Shown here in pieces: positions 7,037 through 13,535 of a stretch of 15,096 nt of DNA (within the stretch, counting starts at the first letter, position 1; each line of letters opens with the position of its first letter). Location: positions 1 through 15,096 of the forward strand of contig JBHGAU010000063.1 of the NCBI GenBank assembly GCA_041946675.1. Direction: 5' to 3'. The notes under the pieces were generated by a model, which saw only the letters and a list, made by a program, of their open reading frames with translations, did not search any database and had not been told where the DNA came from. Origin of the DNA: CAWBKV01 sp041946675 (GTDB lineage Archaea > Halobacteriota > Methanosarcinia > Methanotrichales > Methanotrichaceae). Position numbers and translations under genes: made by a program.

Positions 7037-7537
7037 ATGCCGAGATCTATCTCTTTGGGTATGCTTCTTGCCCTATTTGCAGGAAGCATAATATTAAGCA
7101 GCATAACGAGCATTCAGGCAGAAGCAGCTCTGACGCCGGCGCAAAACGAGTCGAATTATATCAATTTAACCAATAAAATGTGGAGCCTATACAGTGAAGA
7201 CCTCCTTTACTCATCAAATATATTAAATGCATACACTAAAAATAACATCTCCAGCAGAGAGGCATTGAGTGCGACGATCTCCGTATTTGTTTTGAATTCA
7301 CAGACTACGAGTGCGATCACCGAGGCAATCGCCGGGGCAAAGCCGCCCGCAAAATATGCGAAATATCATAATAGTACAGTTGCAGCGATATCTTCTCTAC
7401 AGGATTACCTGCTTAGCCTGGCAAAGTTCTATGAGACGGGGAATATCGAATATGCCGTTGCAGCAAGGAACTTGTTCAATGAAAGCATCGAACACCACGA
7501 TGAAGCCATTGAGGCAGCCATTTTAATGAAGCACTAG
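7037..7537 (+). CDS. Small secreted, mostly helical protein of unknown function, last gene of the curli-like locus
   Basis: This 166-residue protein is not one I recognise. The signal peptide spans about residues 1-30 (likely cleavage near IQAEA). The mature part looks helical, with Ala/Leu/Ser/Tyr-rich segments, no cysteine and about five N-x-S/T sequons (two N-E-S, plus N-L-T, N-I-S and N-S-T). The ATG follows the upstream TAG with no gap, so translation by re-initiation is likely; no strong ribosome binding site is seen. The 10-base palindrome GCACTAGTGC covers its stop codon. Composition is quite unlike the curlin-like genes, suggesting a soluble chaperone-like or surface accessory protein; this is inference. 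Confidence 0.75.
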   Translation: MPRSISLGMLLALFAGSIILSSITSIQAEAALTPAQNESNYINLTNKMWSLYSEDLLYSSNILNAYTKNNISSREALSATISVFVLNSQTTSAITEAIAGAKPPAKYAKYHNSTVAAISSLQDYLLSLAKFYETGNIEYAVAARNLFNESIEHHDEAIEAAILMKH

Positions 7538-7665
7538 TGCACGAAGGCTCAAATAGATCCTTGGATGCCTCAGGAAAACCGTCCTGCGTAGAAAGTGTAA
7601 CATATGGCTTATTTACGCCTTCGTGCACCAGAGGATTCGGAGGCGCTTTATGCTTCAGCGCCTCC
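7537..7665. terminator. Structured convergent intergenic region: long imperfect stem plus 9-bp hairpin
   Basis: GTGCACGAAGGC (7537-7548) and GCCTTCGTGCAC (7617-7628) form a perfect 12-base inverted repeat. After a 2x2 internal loop the stem continues with AAATA (7551-7555) and TATTT (7610-7614). Inside is CAGGA/TCCTG (7571-7575/7582-7586). A separate perfect hairpin, GGAGGCGCT (7639-7647) and AGCGCCTCC (7657-7665), sits 2 bases beyond the stop of the minus-strand gene. The 9-bp hairpin is probably a transcript 3'-end structure for the convergent genes, though no U-tract follows it. The larger stem may be part of the same barrier or a small structured RNA. Confidence 0.5.
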
Positions 7666-7667
7666 AG

Positions 7668-9029
7668 CTAATCGGCTGCAATAATCCTCGACCAGGATAT
7701 TGTTCCCCCTCCTGTGCTGTTCCTCGCATTTGTCACAAGGATAAACGGCCTGATCGCCGCCTTGTCCATCACGTCCTCAGGCACCTCCTGCGATCCAATC
7801 TCCCGCCATTCGTAGGCGTTTTCACTCCGATCAGAGCTCTTGTATACCCTCTGATACGTATCAGCTCTTAAGCCCGCACCAGGCCCAAGATCTGTGAGAA
7901 CCATTTTCAGATCGAAGCTATCATATTGAGGATCGCCTGTACAATGGAAACCCCCGCTAGGGCTCGGACCTTCGTATGGCGTATTCCAACTATACGTTCC
8001 TCCGGGAACAACACCTTCGACGATGCTTCTATACGCCTGCCCGGCCTGGTAAGCGCCCGGCTCCAGGCTCAGGCTCTGCCAGACGGAATCAATAGGATCG
8101 GCTGTATTTGCCTCAGTATCGCTTGTCGCGCCGAACTCTACAACCGCTGAAGCTTCGGGACTCTGCCATCTCTTATATGGACAATCAGGCAATGGATAAC
8201 GGCTCTCGGTCATATTCACGTTTAAAGCATAAAGCGTTAAGTTTCCTTTGTACAGATTGAAGGAGCCGGGAGCAATCTCGCATCTGGCACAGGATCGGCT
8301 GTCATTCGACTGCTCACAGTTTTCGCACTTGGGGCATATTGGCGCCGAAAAAGCGTTTCCTTCGTAGTATTCTGCTATGGGAACAAGCCAGGAGCCAGAG
8401 TGAGACTCAACACGCTCGTTCATATTATCTACACCTGTCACTGTGGCTATTGTCTCTCTTGGGCCTGCCAGAATATCATCTTCAGTGACTGTATAGGTTG
8501 CAGCACCTTTGGTGCTCTCATCAGGTCCAAGAGCAGTCCTAGCAAGCTTTATTCTGCCAAGATCGCTATCAACCAATCTTATGCCTGTGATAACTGTATC
8601 GCTTGGGTTGTAGATGTTATACTCAAACGTTATAACGTCTCCAGCACGGACGTTGAAGGACGACGGTGTCTTCATGCACTCTATGGTCGATCTGTGTGTA
8701 GCCCACTCATGAAGCTTTACCTGTCTATCTATCTCGAACTGCCTTGCGAAGGATTGATGCGAATTGATGTTATTATCGAAGAGCTTATGCCAGCTTGTAT
8801 CTGTCGTCCATATTCCATTGAAGACGCTTTTGGAGCTGAGGGATTTGCTACCTATAAGGGGACTGATGCCCGAATATGCGATCCTGAATTTCTCAAAAAT
8901 GTCTGTGCCGCTTACATTCAGGCCGCTGCCAAGCTCCTCATACTGCACCGGCTCCTTTATGGATGGGCTGCCCAGAGATACGATAACTCCAAAAATCAAT
9001 ACTGCTATTATCAGAGCTACTCCCTTCAT
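7668..9029 (-). CDS. Secreted DUF11-like surface protein with a Cys cluster
   Basis: This 453-residue protein starts at an ATG at 9029, preceded by GGAGAGG at 6 bases. An in-frame TTG at 9062 is less likely. The N-terminus (MKGVALIIAVLIFGVIVSLG) is a signal peptide or membrane anchor. Residues about 118-200 resemble a DUF11/conserved-repeat beta-sandwich: a start like TPSSFNVRAGDVITFEY, then NPSDTVITGIRLVDSDLG, LGPDESTKGAATYTVTEDD and a final TIATVTG. Known DUF11 domains occur in archaeal and bacterial surface proteins. A cysteine cluster follows at residues 232-250 (C-x2-C-x2-C-x8-C-x2-C), possibly disulfides or a metal site. The remaining roughly 200 residues are unrecognised. There is no C-terminal anchor. 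It runs convergently towards the curli-like locus, so it is not in that operon. Confidence 0.8.
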   Translation of the reverse strand: MKGVALIIAVLIFGVIVSLGSPSIKEPVQYEELGSGLNVSGTDIFEKFRIAYSGISPLIGSKSLSSKSVFNGIWTTDTSWHKLFDNNINSHQSFARQFEIDRQVKLHEWATHRSTIECMKTPSSFNVRAGDVITFEYNIYNPSDTVITGIRLVDSDLGRIKLARTALGPDESTKGAATYTVTEDDILAGPRETIATVTGVDNMNERVESHSGSWLVPIAEYYEGNAFSAPICPKCENCEQSNDSRSCARCEIAPGSFNLYKGNLTLYALNVNMTESRYPLPDCPYKRWQSPEASAVVEFGATSDTEANTADPIDSVWQSLSLEPGAYQAGQAYRSIVEGVVPGGTYSWNTPYEGPSPSGGFHCTGDPQYDSFDLKMVLTDLGPGAGLRADTYQRVYKSSDRSENAYEWREIGSQEVPEDVMDKAAIRPFILVTNARNSTGGGTISWSRIIAAD

Positions 9030-9096
9030 CCTTTTCCTCTCCAAAGGATAGATAAATCCCAAAGCTCACGCAAATATTTTTACGCGCCTACTTTAT

Positions 9097-9107
9097 TATT
9101 TATATAA
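9097..9107 (-). promoter_or_regulatory. TATA-like box of the DUF11-like gene
   Basis: On the minus strand CTTATATAAATAA lies about 70 bases upstream of the ATG at 9029. A start of transcription some 25 bases downstream would leave a leader of about 45 bases containing the GGAGAGG. Confidence 0.5.
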
Positions 9108-9127
9108 GTCTCACATCTAACCTTGAC

Positions 9128-9136
9128 TATAAATAT
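9128..9136 (+). promoter_or_regulatory. TATA-like box of the formate dehydrogenase operon
   Basis: TATAAATAT is a close match to the archaeal TATA consensus and lies about 80 bases before the ATG at 9217. A second weaker candidate, TTATATCA near 9180, would give an almost leaderless transcript. Confidence 0.45.
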
Positions 9137-9216
9137 CTTGTGTATTCACCCCTAAAGAATTATTTTATCCAAAACTTTGTTATATCAAATGGCGGAAACG
9201 TCTACCCCAGACGTTC

Positions 9217-11250
9217 ATGGAGAAGGTTCATACCATCTGTACCTATTGCGGCTGTGGCTGCGGCCTCCTGCTTCATATAGTGGATGGCAAGATTGTGGGT
9301 GCATCGCCCTCATCCACACATCCGCTCTCCAGGGGAAGGCTTTGCATAAAAGGCTGGCTGGCAGGAGAGTTTGTGGGCCATCCGGACAGGCTCAGGATTC
9401 CATTAATCAGGAATGGCGATACAACCATCAAGGCCGGCTGGGATGAGGCATTGAGCCTCACTGCCGAGCGGCTAAAAAGGCTGCGCGATGAGTTTGGCCC
9501 TGATTCACTGGGTGTTTTGACATCGGCCAAGGGGACCAACGAGGAGAACTATCTGCTGATGAAGCTTGCGCGTGGAGCCTTAAAGACGAACAATGTCGAT
9601 CACGTGGCGAGGCTCTGCCACGCTCCCACAGTTGCAGGGCTCGCTTACGCCTTCGGCAGCGGTGCCACAACCAATCCTATATCAAGCCTAGCCAAGGCTG
9701 ATGCAATACTGATAGTCGGATCAAATACGACTGAGCAGCATCCTCTTGTAGCCGCCTATATTCTTGAAGCGAGATCCAAAGGTGCAAAGCTGATAGTAGC
9801 AGATCCCAGGAGAACACAGATAGCAGATATCGCAGATATCTGGATTTCCCCGAAACCCGGAACCGATATCGCCTGGATAAACGCCCTTCTGAGTATTATA
9901 ATCCAGGAAGGTCTTATTGATGAGGATTTCATCTCAAAGAGGACAACAGGATTCGATGAAGTGCACAAGGCCGTCTCAAAGTACACACCGGAGGCTGTAG
10001 AGCAGATCTCCGGCGTGCCCGCCGATAAACTGAGAGAAGCTGCCAGAGCATATGGCTCTGCAAAGAATGCTTCAATAATTTATGCAATGGGGATAACCCA
10101 GCATACAACCGGGACCGACAATGTTCAGGCGCTCGCAAACCTGGTCCTGGCGACGGGAAATATAGGCCGTGATGGAACCGGGCTCTATCCTCTGCGCGGG
10201 CATCAGAACGTTCAGGGCGCATGTGATATGGGTGCACTGCCCGATCTTTACTCCGGATACCAGAAGGTCGCCGTACCCGAAGCCCGTAAAAAATTCGAGG
10301 CTGCCTGGTCGACGGGGCTTCCAGATAAGCCAGGCTTAACAGCCCTTGAGATGATGGCTGCAGCCGAAGAAGGCAGATTGAAGGGACTTCTGATAGTGGG
10401 CGAAAATCCCGTGATGAGCTATCCTGACAGCAGTAAGGTCAAAGCGGCCCTAGAGAAGCTTGATTTTCTCGTGGCCATTGATATATTTCCGACTGAAACG
10501 ACTGAGCTTGCCGATGTAGTGCTGCCCGCAGCATCCTTTGCGGAGAAGGATGGAACATTTACATCCACAGAGCGGAGAATTCAGAGGGTTAACAAAGCCG
10601 TTGAGCCTATCGGCCATTCCAGGGCTGAATGGGAGATCGTAAGCCGGCTTCTCTCAATGTTCGGCATCAAGGCGAATTACAGCTCACCGGCCGATATTAT
10701 GGATGAGATTGCATCCCTTTCTCCGAACTATGGCGGAGTTCATTACGGCCGTCTGGGAATAAACGGCCTGCAATGGCCGTGTCCAGACAGCAATCATCCA
10801 GGTACCGAAATACTCCATGCCGAGAAGTTCCCAATAGGCCTCGCAAGGTTCAGGGCGGTAGAGCACCGTGACCCTCAGGAGCTTCCTGATGATGAGTATC
10901 CCTTCATTCTAACGACAGGAAGAAGCCAATACCACTTCCATACGGGCACAATGACCCGCAGGACATCGCTTCTCGACAGGGAGGTTCCTCTTCCCACAGT
11001 TGAGATCAGCATGCGAGATGCTGAGAAGCTGGGCATAAGAAACGGCCAGAGGGTGATTGTAGAATCAAGAAGAGGGCATCTGTATATGGATGCCAAAGTT
11101 TCGCCTGAAATTCCGGAGAAGATGCTGTTTATTCCGTTCCATTTCAATGAGGCACCTGCAAATGCCCTTACACTTCAGGCTCTTGATCCGTTATCCAAAA
11201 TACCTGAATTCAAGGTAGCTGCAGCAAGGATAAGGAGAGCCGATCGATGA
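9217..11250 (+). CDS. fdhA: Molybdopterin oxidoreductase, formate dehydrogenase catalytic (alpha) subunit, Cys form
   Basis: This 677-residue protein has the size and domain order of archaeal FdhA. The N-terminal [4Fe-4S] domain has Cys8, Cys11, Cys15 and Cys43 (CTYCGCGC, later RLCIKG). The extra Cys13 in this motif is unusual. The active-site segment VDHVARLCHAPTVAGL places Cys134 at the Mo/W ligand position (Sec or Cys in the family), followed by His135. Arg327 in LRGHQNVQGACDMG matches the conserved catalytic Arg. The C-terminal cofactor-binding domain runs from about residue 555 (ILTTGRSQYHFHTGTMTRR). The protein has no signal peptide and is cytoplasmic. The expected reaction is formate/CO2 interconversion on a bis-pterin guanine dinucleotide centre. 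No ribosome binding site is seen; a 6-base inverted repeat (9197-9202/9210-9215) ends just before the ATG. It overlaps the next gene (ATGA at 11247). A related oxidoreductase with another substrate is possible. Confidence 0.92.
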   Translation: MEKVHTICTYCGCGCGLLLHIVDGKIVGASPSSTHPLSRGRLCIKGWLAGEFVGHPDRLRIPLIRNGDTTIKAGWDEALSLTAERLKRLRDEFGPDSLGVLTSAKGTNEENYLLMKLARGALKTNNVDHVARLCHAPTVAGLAYAFGSGATTNPISSLAKADAILIVGSNTTEQHPLVAAYILEARSKGAKLIVADPRRTQIADIADIWISPKPGTDIAWINALLSIIIQEGLIDEDFISKRTTGFDEVHKAVSKYTPEAVEQISGVPADKLREAARAYGSAKNASIIYAMGITQHTTGTDNVQALANLVLATGNIGRDGTGLYPLRGHQNVQGACDMGALPDLYSGYQKVAVPEARKKFEAAWSTGLPDKPGLTALEMMAAAEEGRLKGLLIVGENPVMSYPDSSKVKAALEKLDFLVAIDIFPTETTELADVVLPAASFAEKDGTFTSTERRIQRVNKAVEPIGHSRAEWEIVSRLLSMFGIKANYSSPADIMDEIASLSPNYGGVHYGRLGINGLQWPCPDSNHPGTEILHAEKFPIGLARFRAVEHRDPQELPDDEYPFILTTGRSQYHFHTGTMTRRTSLLDREVPLPTVEISMRDAEKLGIRNGQRVIVESRRGHLYMDAKVSPEIPEKMLFIPFHFNEAPANALTLQALDPLSKIPEFKVAAARIRRADR

Positions 11251-12236
11251 TCGTCTTCATTACAAAGAATGAGCTTATATGTCTGCTCTCCGAACTTGCA
11301 GAAAAGCTCGAGATAATAGCCCCTATTACGGCTGAGGGAGAGACTTTTTTCAGCACATGGCGAGGAGAGCTAAACCTTGCGCTTGATAAAAATACGCTCT
11401 ATCCGCCGACTGAGTTTTTCATGCCCCAAAAGGAGACGCTCTTCAAGTATATCCAATATAGCGGAAGATACACCTTTGAAGAGCCGAAGCCAATACCGAG
11501 AATGCTTCTGGGGATCAAGCCCTGCGATCTGAAAGCTATCTCCATACTTGATAGAATCTTCGGATCAGAGCCTCAGGATAATGCATATTTGGAAAAGAGA
11601 AGATCGACGGTTATAGTTGCATTCAATTGCATGCGACCCAATGAGACATGCTTATGCGCCAAGCTCGGATCAGGCCCCGAGTGCAAAGATGGCTATGATC
11701 TGGCTTTCACTGAGCTTCTATCGGGCTACCTGGTCGAGACGGGGTCTCCTGCGGGCATGCTAATATTGCAGGAGTATCCTCAGTTCTTTCACCAGCCGGA
11801 AGATTCCCAGATATCTGAAAAGCGGAAAATAATGAATGATGCCAGAAAGGCTGCCGAATCAAGGGAACAAACCATTGAGGGAATACGCGAGGCTATAAAG
11901 AAAGCGGATTGGGCTGCCATCGGCAGGCAGTGCTTGAACTGCGGAAGCTGTACATTTATCTGCCCCGTCTGCCATTGCTTCAACATCATGGATGTAGGCG
12001 TGCCGGACGGCGAGCGCGTAAGGTGTCGCGATTCATGTATCTTCTCAGGCTTCTCCAGGATGGCCGGCGGGGCCAATCCCAGAAGGAGCCAGGGAGAAAG
12101 GATGCAGAACTGGTTCATGGATAAGTTTGAGTTCTTGCCCGAGAAGATAGGGATGGTAGGCTGCGTCGGATGTGGGCGATGCGGCACTGTATGCCTTGCA
12201 GAAATCGATAGATGGAACCTGGAGGTGATGAGATGA
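11247..12236 (+). CDS. Two-[4Fe-4S] electron transfer subunit of the HydB/AsrA (sulfhydrogenase beta) type
   Basis: This 329-residue protein ends with two cluster motifs: C229-x2-C232-x2-C235-x3-C239 (followed by PVCHC with Cys242 and Cys244) and C306-x2-C309-x2-C312-x3-C316. The upstream segment NCMRPNETCLCAKLGSGP matches the C-x-x-P-x-x-T-C-x-C signature I associate with HydB of Pyrococcus sulfhydrogenase and AsrA of anaerobic sulfite reductase. Those proteins relay electrons between a flavin subunit and the catalytic subunit. Its place between fdhA and a HydG/AsrB-like gene, with overlaps at both ends, makes it the relay subunit of a soluble three-subunit complex. It is not the F420-reducing FdhB of typical methanogens, since its domains differ. 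No signal peptide or membrane segment is seen. Confidence 0.88.
   Translation: MIVFITKNELICLLSELAEKLEIIAPITAEGETFFSTWRGELNLALDKNTLYPPTEFFMPQKETLFKYIQYSGRYTFEEPKPIPRMLLGIKPCDLKAISILDRIFGSEPQDNAYLEKRRSTVIVAFNCMRPNETCLCAKLGSGPECKDGYDLAFTELLSGYLVETGSPAGMLILQEYPQFFHQPEDSQISEKRKIMNDARKAAESREQTIEGIREAIKKADWAAIGRQCLNCGSCTFICPVCHCFNIMDVGVPDGERVRCRDSCIFSGFSRMAGGANPRRSQGERMQNWFMDKFEFLPEKIGMVGCVGCGRCGTVCLAEIDRWNLEVMR
12221..12228 (+). promoter_or_regulatory. Strong ribosome binding site that sets the start of the flavin subunit
   Basis: GGAGGTGA lies inside the end of the upstream gene. GGAGG ends 7 bases before the ATG at 12233, which overlaps the upstream TGA (12234-12236). This favours 12233 over the in-frame ATG at 12212, which precedes this site. 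Confidence 0.7.
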
Positions 12237-13027
12237 TGGAGTACATTCCTATGCAGGCAGAGATTGTGGACATAGATATTGAATCGCCGAACACATACCT
12301 CATCTCGCTCAAGCTGCTGGATGAAGACGTGGAGTTCGGCTATAGGCCGGGCCAGTTTGTCATGGTCTCAGTATTTGGCCTGGGCGAATGTCCCATATCC
12401 ATAACCTCCTCGCCTACCAGGAAGACACTGCAGCTTTGCATAAGGCGGGCAGGAAGAATCACCAACGGAATAATGGACTGTCTTGTCGGGGACATCCTTG
12501 GCATAAGAGGACCATGCGGCAACGGCTTTCCTATTAGAAGCATGAAGAAGGATATAGTGATAGCCGGAGGAGGTTCAGGCTTTGCAACGTTGCGCTCGCT
12601 GGTCAACTATATCGTGGACAAGCGCGAAGAGTTCGGCAAAGTTGCTGTTGCTTATGGAGCGCGGACTCGCCAGGATCTCTACTTCATGCAGGAGTATAAG
12701 AGCTGGCAACAGGCTGGAATCGAGGTCGGAATAACCGTGGATATCGGCGATGAATCCTGGAAGGGGAATGTTGGGCTTGTGACATCGCTGATAGACAGGT
12801 TTGAGCTTCCTACAGGTTCTGCTGCGATATGCGGCCCATCGATAATGATCAATGCAGTTGCAAAGAAGCTGATGGAACGTGGGCTTAGCCATTCCGATAT
12901 CTATGTTTCAATGGAGCGGCACATGAAATGCGGCCTTGGCAAATGCGAGCACTGCATGATAGGGCCATATCATGCATGCCGGGATGGGCCTGTGTTCAGC
13001 TACGATAAGGTGAAGGCAGTTATCTGA
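12233..13027 (+). CDS. FAD/NAD(P)-binding [2Fe-2S] subunit of the HydG/AsrB (sulfhydrogenase gamma) type
   Basis: This 264-residue protein has ferredoxin-reductase architecture. The FAD domain has PGQF at 39-42 and GECPISITSS around 51-60. The nucleotide-binding domain starts with a glycine loop, AGGGSGFATLRSL (111-123). The C-terminal [2Fe-2S] motif, C233-x4-C238-x2-C241-x7-C249 followed by DGPVF, is the PyrK/AsrB type. Family members exchange electrons between NAD(P)H and iron-sulfur partners. With the two genes before it, the predicted complex is a pyridine-nucleotide-linked formate dehydrogenase, working either as formate oxidation giving NAD(P)H or as CO2 reduction. NAD versus NADP preference cannot be read here. 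The final gene of the operon; a T-run follows the stop. Confidence 0.88.
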   Translation: MMEYIPMQAEIVDIDIESPNTYLISLKLLDEDVEFGYRPGQFVMVSVFGLGECPISITSSPTRKTLQLCIRRAGRITNGIMDCLVGDILGIRGPCGNGFPIRSMKKDIVIAGGGSGFATLRSLVNYIVDKREEFGKVAVAYGARTRQDLYFMQEYKSWQQAGIEVGITVDIGDESWKGNVGLVTSLIDRFELPTGSAAICGPSIMINAVAKKLMERGLSHSDIYVSMERHMKCGLGKCEHCMIGPYHACRDGPVFSYDKVKAVI

Positions 13028-13045
13028 TTTGCCCAGAACTGCCAA

Positions 13046-13051
13046 TTTTTT
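13046..13051 (+). terminator. T-tract ending the formate dehydrogenase operon
   Basis: A run of six T begins 19 bases after the stop at 13027. Archaeal RNA polymerase commonly terminates at such U-tracts. No strong hairpin precedes it. Confidence 0.4.
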
Positions 13052-13139
13052 ATTCCAAATTTGCTGTGCTATATTTTAGTATATGCCATAAAGCAAAAGA
13101 GGCTGCAATCACTACCTGATAAACCGTACGTTTATACAG

Positions 13140-13370
13140 TTATACCTCTTTTCCCATGTTAGGCTTTATCTCATAGACATCAATCGTACGATAGATCGTG
13201 AACGAATCATGGCCCTGTTCGTATCTCTTCAACAGCGAATTTCCTACATCCTTGGGCAAATAAATCTCATGGTCTCCAAGCGATAGCATGAACGATTTTT
13301 TATTCGGGTCCAGCGTCATGCCCCCGTACTTGCCGCTGATACTTTCCCCAACCCTCAGAATCCTTGTCAT
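13140..13370 (-). CDS. Small conserved-looking protein of unknown function
   Basis: This 76-residue protein is not one I recognise. It is charged, has no cysteine, signal peptide or membrane segment, and looks largely beta-stranded with one short helix (DVGNSLLKRYEQG). A segment such as KSFMLSLGDHEIYLPKDVGN recalls small DNA-binding or adaptor barrels but is not diagnostic. AAGGTGAT lies 6 bases before the ATG, which supports a real gene. It is divergent from the radical SAM gene (165 bases between starts), so a shared regulatory region is possible. Having no Cys, it is a poor candidate for a Cys-modified peptide substrate. Confidence 0.65.
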   Translation of the reverse strand: MTRILRVGESISGKYGGMTLDPNKKSFMLSLGDHEIYLPKDVGNSLLKRYEQGHDSFTIYRTIDVYEIKPNMGKEV

Positions 13371-13535
13371 CGTAACATCACCTTCAATAATTATAATAAC
13401 ATACTTCGACTACTTCAAAATTGCGGTCAAAAAAATTCTTTTGACTATGTTATTGCCAATTGCTGCGGGAAAACTATTAATGCTATAATTGGGTCTGGGA
13501 AGATCAATAGAGATATAGCAAAGGGTGTAGTAAAA

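Noticed and set aside
7537..7628. Miniature inverted-repeat transposable element bounded by the 12-bp inverted repeat.
   Set aside because: No target-site duplication is visible on the flanks and the left arm overlaps a stop codon; retained as structured intergenic DNA instead.
8400..9107. A 235-codon plus-strand open frame opposite the DUF11-like gene.
   Set aside because: Composition is Cys/Leu/Tyr-rich nonsense-like, no start signals; the minus-strand frame has a signal peptide, ribosome binding site and recognisable domain.
9177..9446. An overlapping plus-strand frame with an ATG at 9189 upstream of fdhA, which could indicate a frameshifted N-terminus.
   Set aside because: The fdhA frame already contains the complete iron-sulfur motif right after its ATG, so no upstream piece is missing.
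13183..13192. 10-base palindrome ATCGTACGAT.
   Set aside because: It lies inside the small minus-strand coding region and has no sign of regulatory placement.
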